From contig JALQBC010000010.1 in the NCBI GenBank assembly GCA_023375675.1, forward strand, positions 496,001 through 560,000: a stretch of 64,000 bases of DNA. The letters are read 5' to 3'. The DNA comes from Cytospora piceicola. Its lineage: Eukaryota; Ascomycota; Sordariomycetes; Diaporthales; Cytosporaceae. This document shows, piece by piece, positions 11,988 to 23,006 of this stretch; the first letter of the stretch is position 1, and every line of letters starts with the position of its first letter. The notes beneath the pieces are model-generated. The model was not told the DNA's origin and searched no databases. It was given only the letters and a program-made list of their open reading frames with translations. Position numbers and translations under genes: made by a program.

Positions 11988-12175
11988 ATGGCATCTTCGT
12001 CCGCCGACACGATGAACTACGAGGAGGTTGCCGAGTACTGTGGTACCTGCGTCTTCAGCCTGATCAACTTCCACAAGACTCGTTGCGAGTTCAAATTCGA
12101 CGGCAAGGCCCAGAAATGCGCTCTATGCGCTCGTAGAAACAACGGTGCTGAGAAACCTTGCGTTCCCGTAAGCAA

Positions 12176-12241
<66 letters not shown>

Positions 12242-12254
12242 GCACACACACACG

Positions 12255-12285
<31 letters not shown>

Positions 12286-13251
12286 CACACACACACACAC
12301 ACACGCTCTCTCTTACTCTCTCTCTGTCCATTTTCATTCCTAGATATTGAGAATATTACATCGCGCATATTGACTGATCTTCAATAGGTCTGCGAGGCGC
12401 TCAAGGCCAAGGCAGCCAGACTCTGCGCCTCAGCCAAGCAGTTCAGCCACCTTGACGAGGAGCTTGACACGCTTCTCAAGAAGATGGAGGATATGTTTGA
12501 CGAGAACAAGAAGAAGAAGATCCAGCCAATGATCGATGATTGCAAGGAGCGCCACGATGCCGTAAGTTTCCAACCCATCAAGATCCAGTCCCCCAGTCCC
12601 ACAATCCTATTCTTGATGTGCCACTCTACATTGTCATCATGAGTGTCTGTCATGTGCCCTCAAACCTGAAGTCAAGGCGATTTTAACACACAATAGGCTG
12701 CCAAGGCCTACAAGGACAACGCGGCTGCCTTCAAGGCTGGCGTGAAGAAGGTGGGAAACCTCGACAAAGTGCTGGAGCAGGGAAAACAAGAAGCTCTAGA
12801 CGCCAATCCCACAGACAAGAAGATCATCAAGACGCGTGCTCCCCAGCCAGCCGAGCCCCAGCTGAGCGACGGCCAGAAGCTTATCCTTGGACTGCGTGAT
12901 GCGGTCAAGGCTGCCGACGATACCAGAAACAAGCAACTCAAGGCTTGCCATCTCGCCCGTGCGACCTACAAGGGCAACAATTTCACGGCCGAGGAGAAGG
13001 ACAAGGTTGAGAACTTGTTTCGAAAGCTGGATCGGAAGATGGACAAGATGCGTGTTCACCAGCACAAGTTCATGAACTGGCTCGAGATTGAGGACCAGGT
13101 CGATCAGGGTGCGGCTTTGCGCTATGACTCGGGTGACGAGGACCTCTCCGACGTCGAGGGCGGTCCGGCTGAGGATGGCAACTGTAAGAATGGAGATGGT
13201 GGCATGTCTGCCCCCCAGGGTGGCGATGTCGATATGATGGACACGGCTTAG
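11988..13251 (+). CDS. Hypothetical protein with Cys-rich N-terminal motif, 302 aa
   Basis: Model: 11988-12167, 12388-12561, 12697-13251; all junctions are phase 0 with GTAAG donors and AATAG acceptors. The N-terminus carries C18-x2-C21-x11-C33-x10-C44-x2-C47-x10-C58-x3-C62, suggesting a small metal-binding fold; spacing does not match a classical Zn2Cys6 cluster. The rest is Lys/Glu/Asp-rich and helical (likely coiled coil, for example DEELDTLLKKMEDMFDENKK), ending in an acidic, disordered tail. I do not recognise a named family. Intron 1 contains a large CT/CA microsatellite. It may be a nuclear or DNA-associated factor, but that is only a guess from composition. Confidence 0.75.
12180..12326. 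repeat. Compound (CT)n-(CA)n microsatellite in intron 1
   Basis: Two alternating blocks of CT and CA dinucleotides fill most of the 220-bp intron 12168-12387. Translations of this stretch (Ser-Leu or His-Thr runs) are not real protein. Confidence 0.95.
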
Positions 13252-14138
13252 AGCTGTGTGCTCATGTACGCAGGACCTATTACAGACACTGCCAACCAGC
13301 CATACTCTTTGGGAAGCCCTGTGAGGCCATAGTTAGATGACAACAATGCCTCTGCACTTCTTCGAGTAATCTACTTCTAGTAGAAAGAATCAAGGATGAC
13401 ACAACTGAACTGATGCACGCGAAGTCCAGTGATCCCGTGGCCTGACAGGTTCTCTAACATTGAATGCTGCTATTGCACCACCAATAATAAATACATAGAT
13501 AGACCACTTCGTTCGCGATGCTCTTGATAAGTTTGTAACGGGACACCTGTGCTGGGTCTGGGATTCTCGATTGGGGAAAATCGTGACAGCGAGGCTTTTA
13601 AGTCTTGTCTTTTGTTGTGCCTCGCGTTTGGCGAGGTGAGACAAGTCTGCTCTTTTGGGGATCTTTTGATCCTGCGAAGGCCCACACCAGTTGACAAAGC
13701 CATGGTGCTGTTGGTAGACTCAAAGGTTTTTCCTGACTGGTGGCATCTCCGGAATAATAACCATTGTCTCTAACTCCTCGCCGTACATATCGTGATACTC
13801 CTAGCATGGATGGACTGCGGAATAATTCCTTGACGACCATGACATTTCTTTATTTTGGGACACAGCCCAGCGTTTCAAGGTAATACGAAACAGTTGGAAG
13901 GCAGTGGGCTTCCTCATCGTAACGAGAACATATAAGACAGGCTGCTGCCTTTCTCTGAATCGTCCAGATCCAACTTCGACAGCACCGTTAACAGCCCACA
14001 AGTTATTACCTCGCAACATAGCAAGCCAGCTTCAGTCTGGAACAGTCCGTTAGTCACATTTGAGCGTTCTACCCTTTACTTCCCTCCAAGAGCCATCTAT
14101 CTACCGTCAAAGAAGCTTCCACAGAATATCTTGTTCCC
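13252..14138. other. Intergenic region
   Basis: About 890 bases between two plus-strand genes. No coding frame, RNA gene or repeat that I can support. Confidence 0.5.
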
Positions 14139-15152
14139 ATGGATGACAGCGACACCAGCACACTGAGTACACCTCAGATCATTCTCTTACTGTCCGCTAT
14201 TGCACTTATCTTGTGTCTATTCCTGGTTCTCTTCATATGGAAGTTCTGCCTCCCATGTCGATGTCGAGGTTGCCTTGATATTCGCCGTTGTTGGGGTGGA
14301 GGCCGCCAAAGCCCAAAACAAGGAGAGGAGGAGAGTGGGCTCGCCTTCCAAGACGATAGAGTCGTACACTCGCTACCGCGCGACCAATACGGCAAAAACG
14401 CTGCTTACATTTCCCTGGAACGACTTATTTCTGAACATCACAGACCATTCCCAAGACGTCAAGACTGGGCAAGAGGAGTTAGTCACCCCAATGAAGCGCA
14501 CACCCGAAGCCACCAAACAGGAATGACCCGCCATCCAGTCCCAAATCCAGATGCGCGAAGGCCCCTTGGACAGCCGTCGAGACACCAAGAAAAGGAGAAC
14601 ACGAGCACAACTCATACCAACCCAGCAGCTATACGAGTCTGGCAGACAGAGACAGCCCGCCGGCTTGTCGAGGCTTCGACTGTGCCATACACCCGAAAAT
14701 CTCCCAGCCACACCCTACTTCCACCCTCCCATACAAATACCCCCGTACAATCCCGACGCACGAGCTCGAACAGCGAACTACAAGACCATCCAGTGGAAGA
14801 CGGTCACAGCAGCCCGAAACTCCCGGCTGTTGAGGCCCACCCGCCCCGTCTGCATACCCCGAGGTTCAGTCGGCAAGCCTTCGTCTTCGACGCGAACATG
14901 ATATTGCTGGTGCCCCAGAGCCCCGACACGGGCAGTGGTTCCAAAGAGGTGTTCGCAGGGACGGAATGCAGCCCTGGGGTGAAGCTGGCCGAGGAAGAGG
15001 TGGCGGAACCATGTACACGAGTGCCGAGCTGTGTTTCGGAGAACCCTCCTCCCAGCTACAGGACAGAGCCTCCTCAGGACTCAGAGTCCCCTTCACGGTC
15101 TGTGAGCTGTGACACAGCTGTGAAACAGCCTCAGGATACTCCAGAGCTATAG
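14139..15152 (+). CDS. Single-pass membrane protein with C-terminal PPxY motif, 337 aa
   Basis: Single exon. Residues about 13-35 form a hydrophobic helix (IILLLSAIALILCLFLVLFI) followed by a Cys/Arg-rich juxtamembrane segment (CLPCRCRGC) that may be palmitoylated. With no signal peptide before the helix, a short N-terminal tail outside or in the lumen and a long cytosolic tail is likely (positive-inside rule). The tail is disordered, rich in Pro, Ser, Thr and His. PPSY at residues 304-307 fits the PPxY ligand of WW domains, such as those of Rsp5/NEDD4 ubiquitin ligases, so it could be an Rsp5 adaptor or substrate. No family recognised. Confidence 0.7.
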   Translation: MDDSDTSTLSTPQIILLLSAIALILCLFLVLFIWKFCLPCRCRGCLDIRRCWGGGRQSPKQGEEESGLAFQDDRVVHSLPRDQYGKNAAYISLERLISEHHRPFPRRQDWARGVSHPNEAHTRSHQTGMTRHPVPNPDARRPLGQPSRHQEKENTSTTHTNPAAIRVWQTETARRLVEASTVPYTRKSPSHTLLPPSHTNTPVQSRRTSSNSELQDHPVEDGHSSPKLPAVEAHPPRLHTPRFSRQAFVFDANMILLVPQSPDTGSGSKEVFAGTECSPGVKLAEEEVAEPCTRVPSCVSENPPPSYRTEPPQDSESPSRSVSCDTAVKQPQDTPEL

Positions 15153-15447
15153 TGATTGCTATGGTGCTGATAGACTACAATGTCATCCTTAGCAGTAGCG
15201 ACGGCTGTGGCGACCGGGAAGTATCGGGATGTCAGCGAGGGAATGTTTATGAAAGTAGCAACTATGAAACAGAGAGGGAAAGAGGGCAGGCGCAATTTAA
15301 TGGAAGAGTATTCTGTTTAGAAATTGCAATTCATGGACTTTTGGGTATCTAAGTTACAATATGTTGTACATGACATGACTTGCTGTCGGAAATTGCTCTT
15401 TGTAGTATAACAGTTGACGGCTCACACAAAGATAGATACGCCGTTCC

Positions 15448-17523
15448 CTACACCGATCGCATGGCCCACTCAGGGTTCATCGTCCTCCACATGTGTATGA
15501 ACTCGTGCGTCGCGACCCATTTCGTCCTCTCGTCCTTGACGATGAGGTTTCGAGCAAACTCCTCGGCACCCGGCTCAGCGACCCTCAGGCACGCCTCCAC
15601 GGCCGCCTTGACCTCCAAAACGGGGTCAATCCGTGGAGTCTCACCGACCATCTCGTGGAAACACCATCGCAGGGCATCCTGGCAGCGACGCTGATGTTTC
15701 GTCTCGGCCAGTATCGTCCAGAGCTGGGTATACATGTTTTCCGACCGTCTCTCCAGGAACTTCGGTGGCATGCGCCATATCTCCCAGAATCGATCCCAGT
15801 TGCCCTGTAGGGCGTACGCGTCCATAAGACGCATCACAGCTTCTTCACCCATGTATGGCAAGTCCGCCTGGAGAAGAAACTTCTCCAAGATAGCTTGAAG
15901 CTGGCCTGTCTCCTTGCCCTGGAATTCGGTGCGTGCCAGCGACTCGATGAGGGATACAATGACTTCTGTGGCGACGATTAGCTCGCCACGCTCGTACATG
16001 ATACCCAAAATCTCAAGAGCGAGTTCTGACTGCTCCCTCAGCAGAATTTCATTCTCACTGGGCGCTAGATAGACGGCCTGTAGCATCTCAAGATAGTGGG
16101 CCCGATGGCAGATGATGCCCAGGAGCTCCATCTCCTGCACGAGGCCGCGTAGATGAGCCAAGCCAAAACGCCGTACGCCAATCTTCATGCCGGCAACACA
16201 AAGCCACAGGCGAAATCGCCAACTGCTGTCGGGGGCCAGATATTGCATTTCCTTGTTCCACGCCCTGATGAAAGGCGTATGACGTCCGGTCTCGGAGTAT
16301 TCCAGCGCCTCGAGGGCGTCACCATGGGAAAGGCCGGCGAACTGTGCCTGGAGCTGCTCCAACTCGGCCAGTCTGGCATTTAGGAACGGCCGAGGGCCTA
16401 GGGATGTGTTAACGTGGTTCGTAGTCGAGTCGCTTGTTGGCGGCGGGTCAATTACCTGGTTGCTGCGCCTGAGGGAAGTCGAGAAGAAGCGGCGCTGAGA
16501 AGGTACTGCAAGGATCTTTGGCGAGCCTCCCTCGGTGAACAGGGGGACTTCATTGGGATCAGGATCGCCCTCTTCGTATTCCAGGTCATCCTCAACAAGG
16601 TCCTCGACTCCCCTACGGGCTAGGATGCGGGTCCACAATGTCTCGAGATCCAGTTCCTTGCGCTTTGATTCGGTGAGCATCTGGACCACGATTGTGGTGC
16701 CACTTTGTCGGATGCCAAAGCCAGTAGATGTTTCAAACTCGATTGCTTCCTGGGAGTCAGACCGTATCGTGCCCAAGTTCATGCAGATCCAGCGTGTGGT
16801 GACGCCATCATCTCCTCCAAGGGGCATGGCCGAGGTTCCCAGCAGCTTTGCTTTCCTCTGCTTGCGACGCATCTTGATCTTGAACTCGTTGGGGCCCAGT
16901 AGTCCGTCGGCGTGGGCTTGTATGCCCTTCTTCCGCAGCCATGATTTGAGGTTGCCAGCGGATACGTGAAGATGGCGCTCACTGCGGGCAGTGCCGAAGA
17001 GCATGATCAGGCTTGGTCCCAGGGCGGCCGGGGGGTCCAAAGTTCGGAGATCCAGGAGATTCAACTCGTCCAGACCCATGTCGTGAGCCACGAACTGGAC
17101 AAGGCTGTGCATGATGAATGGGACGCCTCTCGGGATCTTGGGCAGGGGCTGAGCTTGGTTGAGAAGGGCCGGATGCCTGGGTGGCTCCTCCTCGAGATAC
17201 CAAGGGGTCTCACCATCATTCTCATCAATCTTTTCTGGCGTGTCCTTTTTCAATTCTGCTGTCAAAGACTCTTGAGATGGCGTTTCACCCTTTTCACCCT
17301 TTTCACCCTCAGTCTCCCCTGATAGCCTCTCGGTAGAGTAGAACCTCAACCGTGAGGTGGGGGCAGCTTGTGACCGCAGGAGAGAGGACCCTGAAGAAGA
17401 AGACAGCCGCCGAGATGGATTATTGATCACGGGTGCGTATTGAGGAGCGAAGAGACGGAGAATGGATCTCTGGCTGGCAGAGCACCCTGCTGCCGTGGCC
17501 CGTAGTGTTGGTCTCAGAGCCAT
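15448..17523 (-). CDS. ATP25: ATPase synthesis protein 25, mitochondrial
   Basis: Single exon, 691 aa, close to the usual length. The N-terminus is Arg/Ser/Ala-rich and lacks acidic residues (MALRPTLRATAAGCSASQRS), a mitochondrial presequence. Residues about 120-310 form the RsfS/Iojap-like domain (DMGLDELNLLDLRTLDPP, ARSERHLHVSAGNLKSWLRKK). The second half is the helical Atp25 C-terminal region that in yeast stabilises the mitochondrial OLI1/ATP9 mRNA, while the N-terminal half acts on ring assembly or the ribosome. It is transcribed divergently from RPO41, from a shared 0.7-kb promoter. Family assignment is firm; functional details come from yeast. Confidence 0.93.
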   Translation of the reverse strand: MALRPTLRATAAGCSASQRSILRLFAPQYAPVINNPSRRLSSSSGSSLLRSQAAPTSRLRFYSTERLSGETEGEKGEKGETPSQESLTAELKKDTPEKIDENDGETPWYLEEEPPRHPALLNQAQPLPKIPRGVPFIMHSLVQFVAHDMGLDELNLLDLRTLDPPAALGPSLIMLFGTARSERHLHVSAGNLKSWLRKKGIQAHADGLLGPNEFKIKMRRKQRKAKLLGTSAMPLGGDDGVTTRWICMNLGTIRSDSQEAIEFETSTGFGIRQSGTTIVVQMLTESKRKELDLETLWTRILARRGVEDLVEDDLEYEEGDPDPNEVPLFTEGGSPKILAVPSQRRFFSTSLRRSNQVIDPPPTSDSTTNHVNTSLGPRPFLNARLAELEQLQAQFAGLSHGDALEALEYSETGRHTPFIRAWNKEMQYLAPDSSWRFRLWLCVAGMKIGVRRFGLAHLRGLVQEMELLGIICHRAHYLEMLQAVYLAPSENEILLREQSELALEILGIMYERGELIVATEVIVSLIESLARTEFQGKETGQLQAILEKFLLQADLPYMGEEAVMRLMDAYALQGNWDRFWEIWRMPPKFLERRSENMYTQLWTILAETKHQRRCQDALRWCFHEMVGETPRIDPVLEVKAAVEACLRVAEPGAEEFARNLIVKDERTKWVATHEFIHMWRTMNPEWAMRSV

Positions 17524-18207
17524 TGGACCCTGATTATCCTTGTTATGGTTTGTGAGGTCTGCACTCCTTACTCCGGAACCTGAACTGAACTTGGAGGCTC
17601 CAGGTGTGTGTCTTGCATGCTATGCATAAGTACTTAGTTGAGTTAAGTATCTACTGTAACTTTTTCTGAGTGACGCCACTTGCCTCCTGAGTGGAGATCA
17701 ATATGGCCCGTGCGTGCCATGCCACGATGTGGAGTGACTTCGGCTCACCACTACCGAGCCAGTCGTGTGCCTGCATTCTACCATTCTAGCCCATATGGGT
17801 CTTTATCGCTTATCACCTATCACCTATCAGCTTATCGTCGGGCGGTCAGTGGCTTGTAACGCCCTTGATCGCGACGACCAACGACGGCAAAAAAATTCCG
17901 GCTGCTTGCTTTTTTTCCCTGAGTCTGCACCACCCAACGCGCCCCCCCCACTTACAGTCGTCTCGTCGTCTCGACTTGTGTAGAGAAACTGTTCTAGACT
18001 GGGTGCCATTGATTTTCTCCATTTCTACATAATTTCTTCCCTCTTTATAGACCCGTACTATAGAGGGCATTTGACCTTTCAATGAATTGATAACGCCCTT
18101 GCTTCAACGGGCTCCCCTTCCGTCGCTTGTTCGACATCGCAAGACTTTAACCCCCCCGTTCCATCCTTCGCCCTCCAGCGCGTCGATCATTTTTTCGACA
18201 ATCCAAG
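17524..18207. promoter_or_regulatory. Bidirectional promoter of ATP25 and RPO41
   Basis: 684 bases between the two divergent start codons. Both genes act in mitochondrial gene expression, so coordinated control is plausible. Visible elements are a triple CTTATCACCTATCACC-like cluster at about 17808-17835 (GATA-type cores on the minus strand) and C/T-rich tracts near the RPO41 start. Exact sites are not resolved. Confidence 0.6.
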
Positions 18208-21200
18208 ATGTTCCTCCGAACGAATATCTCGAGGCACAACCTTCGCCTCGGCCGGTCGATCACACGGTTGGCCAGCACCTCCGAATGCCGATCCAGTCTG
18301 AGCAGTCAATCTTCACCTGGTCTGCCCGCCACCCGCTCTTTACTATCCACCGGTCAACAATCACGACCATGGCGAAAATCGTCAACAGGCTCTACGAGCC
18401 ATCTCCATGAGCGTCACTTGGCTACAGTGGTAGGCGAGGCCGTGGCTGACTCAGATACTGGAGCGAGAGTCTATGAACTAAGATCTTTCGATCCCACCAT
18501 GACTATGGTCCTCAAAGAACCTACCCGGCCACCGCCGGCAGCCCGGACGAATGGCAACGGTATACCTGGCGACATGGAGACGGCTCTTACTGTTTTCGAT
18601 GCGTGCCTGCAGGTGGGAAAGCTCGATAGAGGTTCCATGGTCCTGCAGCGCATCGAGGCTCTGGGCCATGCCAGCCCTCAGCTTTTGATAGACATGAACA
18701 ACAGATATCTGGAATGTTGGATTAAGCAAATAAGGGCCGACCCAGGTATAGGGAAAGCTGAGGATTTGCATGCCTGGTACGAAGGCCACATTTTTAGTGC
18801 CGAACTTCCACAGACTCCCGAGACAGTCGCCTACATGCTCAAAGCATCGCTCATGACAACGCCTGCTACCGGAACTACAGACGGCAAATCGAGATTAGAA
18901 AGGCTGGTCAGAAGATATATGGGCATGGTTCCACCTGAACAGGGGCTGGATGTCCTTTACTGCACAGATATCCTGGACGACTCCGACGTTGCCGCCATAA
19001 CCAAGTTCTTCCCCGAATACGACATTACCTATGAGGAGGATGCAGACGCTTCAGTCGCCGAGGAAAGTGTTGAGGATAGTCCTGCTGCAAGCCCTAGTAC
19101 CAGCGTCAATGAGTCGTCAGTCGACACAAGCTCTCTTCCGGACGTGCTGAGCACCCCGCAGAAAGGCATGGGCCTCCAATCAATCAAGAACACGCTGGAA
19201 ATCTTCAGGAGAATGAGAGACGGCTATGACATCTCGAAGCTGCCACATGCAGAGAGACTCGAGTTTCAGTCGCGCCTAGAGCGTGACTGTATAGAGGTGG
19301 CCGTGGAACGGTGGCGAGAAGAGCATGAATCATTGCGAAAGTTGGGATTATCAACATCGTTGAGCGCACCGAGTCTGAATGCAAAGCTCTGGGCATGGCA
19401 CCAGGCCCTCGAAGAACGTATCAAGAAAGAATTTGAGGCCATTGAAGCATCGGAAAAGTCAACAAAGAAGATGGTAGCGGACTTCGACCGGTGTATCTAC
19501 GGTCCTGTGCTTATGCAGTCCTCTCCAGCCCGGCTCGCCGCGGTGACCATCATGTCTACCATAAGTTCACTTGCTTTTCAGGGCGCCGACAAGGGTGTTC
19601 TCACAAGCAATCTGCTCAACCATATCTCCAGGATTGTCGAGGAGGATATTCGAACGAACTTGAAGCAGGAGCAGGTTAAGATTGAGACTCGCAAGGCCAA
19701 GAAGCAGAGGACTTTGGAACGCAATCGCAAAAAGGCTATGGAAGCCGGAGAGATTGTCGCAGCTCCTGAGCCTGCCACATTGGAGCCTGCAACCCTGGGG
19801 TCCACCGATCCTGAGTCTCCTATCATGGGTTCCGCCATTCCGGAACCAGCTGAAGACAAAGTTAAGCCTTGGCCAATCACGCTGAGGGTGAAAATCGCTG
19901 CTACACTGCTTTCAGCGCTCGCCGATGTCTTCAAAGTAACAGTCGTCCGAGAACACCCCGTAACGAAGGAAAGAATGTCATCTGAGCAGCCAGCCTTGAC
20001 GCATACCTCTCAATTCAGGAGAGGCCGAAGAGTTGGCTTGATTTTGCCTCACCCCGCACTGGCAGAGATGCTGCGCGAGGAGCCCAGAGGTGATTTCCTG
20101 GCGAGGCATTTGCCAATGGTAGTTGCACCGCAGCCCTGGACAGGTTTTGATAAGGGTGCATACCATGAGTCTCCTGTGCCATTGGTTAGAATCAAGTCCG
20201 GCGAGAAAGACCAGAGGCTTTACGCCGAGGCTGCCCTTGGCCGTGGTGACATGGAGCAGGTCACCAAGGGCTTGGATGTGTTGGGCAAAACAGCATGGAG
20301 GATCAACCGACACGTTTTGACCGTCTTCCTAGAGGCGTGGAATTCGGGCGAGCAACTTGCGAATATACCGGCACTACACCCTACGATACCTGTTCCTCCA
20401 GAACCCGAGCCATCTACGGACCCCCTCGTCCGACGCAATTGGATCAAGGAAATCAAAACAGCTCAAAACTTGAAGTCGTCTTACCACTCCCTTCGTTGTT
20501 TCATGAACTTTCAGTTGGAAATCGCGAGGGCTTATCGGGACCAAGAGTTCTTCTTCCCACACAACATCGATTTCCGAGGGAGAGCGTATCCCATTCCCCC
20601 TTATTTGAACCACATGGGCGCAGACCACGTGCGAGGATTGCTCCGCTTTTCTGAAGGCAGAGAGCTCGGTGAAAGGGGGCTGATGTGGCTCAAAGTCCAC
20701 TTGTCAAACGTTTACGGTTTTGATAAAGCGAGCCTCAAAGACAGAGAAGCTTTTGCCATGGAACACCTTGACAACGTATATGACTCCGCCAGCAATCCGC
20801 TGACGGGCAAGAGGTGGTGGCTCGAAGCTGAGGACCCGTGGCAATGTCTCGCGGCCTGTTTTGAACTCAAGGCCGCCCTCGACTCTCCAGATCCGACGAA
20901 ATATGTGTCTCACCTTCCAGTCCATCAAGATGGAACTTGCAACGGGCTCCAACACTATGCCGCTCTGGGAGGTGACAGTTGGGGTGCTCGACAGGTCAAC
21001 TTGGAACCAGGTGACAAGCCTGCCGATGTGTACAGTGCTGTGGCTGAGTTGGTTATCAAGGGCATGGAGGAGGATATGGCGCAGGGCAACCCCATGGCGA
21101 AGGCTATGGAAGGCAAGATCAAGCGAAAGGTCGTCAAACAGACGGTTATGACCAACGTTTACGGCGTGACTTTCGCAGGAGCAAAGAAACAGGTCTTGAA

Positions 21201-22467
21201 GCAGCTCGACTCGCTGTATCCGAACATCGGCAAGGAGTCGGGCATCGACGCAGGCCTGCTTGCGAGCTATGTCACCACCAAAATCTTCAAGGCCCTGTCC
21301 ACTATGTTCCGGGGTGCCCACGACATCCAATACTGGCTCGGAGAAATCGGTGGCCGAGTCTGTCGCGCATTGACAGCGGAGCAACTCGAACGTCTTGGAC
21401 AGGCAGGGACTGAAGCGACCGGTAAAGCCGCGAAGGCGCAGAAGACCAGCAGGAACTCCTTCACAAGTGAGGACCTTCTCACTATGATGCGGACGACGAT
21501 CATCTGGACGACGCCTCTACGGATGCCTATTGTTCAGCCATACCGGAAGACAACCAGCAAGATCATCTCCACCCCCATCCAGAGCCTCGTTCTCAACAAC
21601 CCCGACCGTTTTGATCCCGTCAACCGCCGCAAGCAGCTGCAAGCTTTCCCCCCGAACTTCATCCATTCGCTCGACGCCAGCCACATGCTCCTGTCAGCTC
21701 TGGAATGTCACGAGCTGGGCCTGTCCTTCGCTGCTGTCCACGATTCATTCTGGACGCACGCCGCTGACGTCGACGTGATGAACCGCGTGCTCCGAGACGC
21801 TTTCATCCGCATTCACAGCGAGGACGTGATCAAGAGGTTGCTACAGGAGTTCGAAGCGCGTTACAAGGGAGGCCTGTACCTCGCCCATTTGGACAGCAAC
21901 TCTGAAGCGGCCAAGGCCATCAAGAGCTGGAGGAAGCTGAGGGCGACCGGAAAGAAATCAGCCCAGGCCGAACTAATCATGGAGAGGACGAGGACGCAAT
22001 TGCTCAGTTCGGAGATAGAAAGCGAGAGGGAGGAAGGCAAGAAGATGGTCACGCCAGCTAGCATCTACGAGGAGTTGTCCTCCGAGACCGACGTGGTCAA
22101 GGAGGACATGGGCGGTACCACACTGGGAAGCATGTCGGCTACTACCTCCAAGGACACAGATGCCCTCGGCGAGGGCGACGAGGCCAGTGGAGAGGATCAC
22201 GGCGCCGGCGAGGAGGGTGACGAGATGATGGGCGAGGGTGAGGACACCCCGGCCGACACAGAGGGAGACGCCGAGGAACCTCAGACCGACTACGCGGCCA
22301 TGTACAGCAACGTCACCCACTTCCAGGAGAAGCTGGCCCCGCCCAAGGCGACAAAGGCGAGGCCCAAGACCATCCCTGTCTGGCTGCCGCTCACCTTCCC
22401 GGAGATGCCCGAGCGGGGAGACTTTGACGTCACGAAGCTGAGGGAGAGCGAGTACTTCTTCTCGTGA
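18208..22467 (+). CDS. RPO41: Mitochondrial DNA-directed RNA polymerase
   Basis: Single exon, 1419 aa; orthologue of yeast Rpo41 and Neurospora CYT-5. The single-subunit, T7-like enzyme transcribes mitochondrial DNA. The N-terminus is Arg/Ser-rich and lacks acidic residues (presequence). The polymerase domain occupies roughly residues 580-1250. Motif A is HQDGTCNGLQHYAALG with catalytic D908; motif B is RKVVKQTVMTNVYG (residues 973-986) with K977 and Y985; motif C is AVHDSFWTHA with catalytic D1179. After the palm comes an acidic low-complexity insert (about residues 1290-1355), and the chain ends in RESEYFFS, the hydrophobic foot typical of the family. No intron is needed. All catalytic residues are present. 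Confidence 0.97.
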   Translation: MFLRTNISRHNLRLGRSITRLASTSECRSSLSSQSSPGLPATRSLLSTGQQSRPWRKSSTGSTSHLHERHLATVVGEAVADSDTGARVYELRSFDPTMTMVLKEPTRPPPAARTNGNGIPGDMETALTVFDACLQVGKLDRGSMVLQRIEALGHASPQLLIDMNNRYLECWIKQIRADPGIGKAEDLHAWYEGHIFSAELPQTPETVAYMLKASLMTTPATGTTDGKSRLERLVRRYMGMVPPEQGLDVLYCTDILDDSDVAAITKFFPEYDITYEEDADASVAEESVEDSPAASPSTSVNESSVDTSSLPDVLSTPQKGMGLQSIKNTLEIFRRMRDGYDISKLPHAERLEFQSRLERDCIEVAVERWREEHESLRKLGLSTSLSAPSLNAKLWAWHQALEERIKKEFEAIEASEKSTKKMVADFDRCIYGPVLMQSSPARLAAVTIMSTISSLAFQGADKGVLTSNLLNHISRIVEEDIRTNLKQEQVKIETRKAKKQRTLERNRKKAMEAGEIVAAPEPATLEPATLGSTDPESPIMGSAIPEPAEDKVKPWPITLRVKIAATLLSALADVFKVTVVREHPVTKERMSSEQPALTHTSQFRRGRRVGLILPHPALAEMLREEPRGDFLARHLPMVVAPQPWTGFDKGAYHESPVPLVRIKSGEKDQRLYAEAALGRGDMEQVTKGLDVLGKTAWRINRHVLTVFLEAWNSGEQLANIPALHPTIPVPPEPEPSTDPLVRRNWIKEIKTAQNLKSSYHSLRCFMNFQLEIARAYRDQEFFFPHNIDFRGRAYPIPPYLNHMGADHVRGLLRFSEGRELGERGLMWLKVHLSNVYGFDKASLKDREAFAMEHLDNVYDSASNPLTGKRWWLEAEDPWQCLAACFELKAALDSPDPTKYVSHLPVHQDGTCNGLQHYAALGGDSWGARQVNLEPGDKPADVYSAVAELVIKGMEEDMAQGNPMAKAMEGKIKRKVVKQTVMTNVYGVTFAGAKKQVLKQLDSLYPNIGKESGIDAGLLASYVTTKIFKALSTMFRGAHDIQYWLGEIGGRVCRALTAEQLERLGQAGTEATGKAAKAQKTSRNSFTSEDLLTMMRTTIIWTTPLRMPIVQPYRKTTSKIISTPIQSLVLNNPDRFDPVNRRKQLQAFPPNFIHSLDASHMLLSALECHELGLSFAAVHDSFWTHAADVDVMNRVLRDAFIRIHSEDVIKRLLQEFEARYKGGLYLAHLDSNSEAAKAIKSWRKLRATGKKSAQAELIMERTRTQLLSSEIESEREEGKKMVTPASIYEELSSETDVVKEDMGGTTLGSMSATTSKDTDALGEGDEASGEDHGAGEEGDEMMGEGEDTPADTEGDAEEPQTDYAAMYSNVTHFQEKLAPPKATKARPKTIPVWLPLTFPEMPERGDFDVTKLRESEYFFS

Positions 22468-23006
22468 TCGTGCGAGGTAGAGGTGTGCGGATTAAACCGA
22501 TTCTGCAAAGAAAAGATCATTGGGCGGCGTTTTCTCTTTTGGGGGTTGCTTTTGGATTAGGGGCGACGGCATGGCGTTGCTAGATCGAAGCGAGCTGGGA
22601 AAAATGGGGCGGTAGAAGGATGTGTCTGTGTGTCATGTACAATATCTCCCATGTATACCATGTGTATAGGAATACCCCTTGCTGGTCATGTAATTTGATC
22701 AGCAGGAAATCAATATCTCACCCAAAAACCGCAGCAAGCTTCGTTCAACGTGTCAAGCTCTCGTGGTTGTCGTGCTACGACGTGCCTCAAGCTGGCAGCC
22801 TCACCGCGGCGGACTGGCAAATGTCTCGGCTAGGATGGCGCGAAAAGTAAGTATTGCTGTTTGATGCATACCACAGGCTCTTGGTTGGAATTGAGTGTGA
22901 AGGGAGAAGTTTGTTTGTTCTATTTGCCCATACATATTGGTGGACTATCTATCTAGCTCAATTTACCTTCCGGACATCCCTCATATTTACAGGAAGCCGG
23001 CAACCT
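22468..23006. other. Convergent intergenic region
   Basis: About 540 bases between the RPO41 and ARC1-like stop codons. T-rich stretches fit 3' ends. Nothing else seen. Confidence 0.5.
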
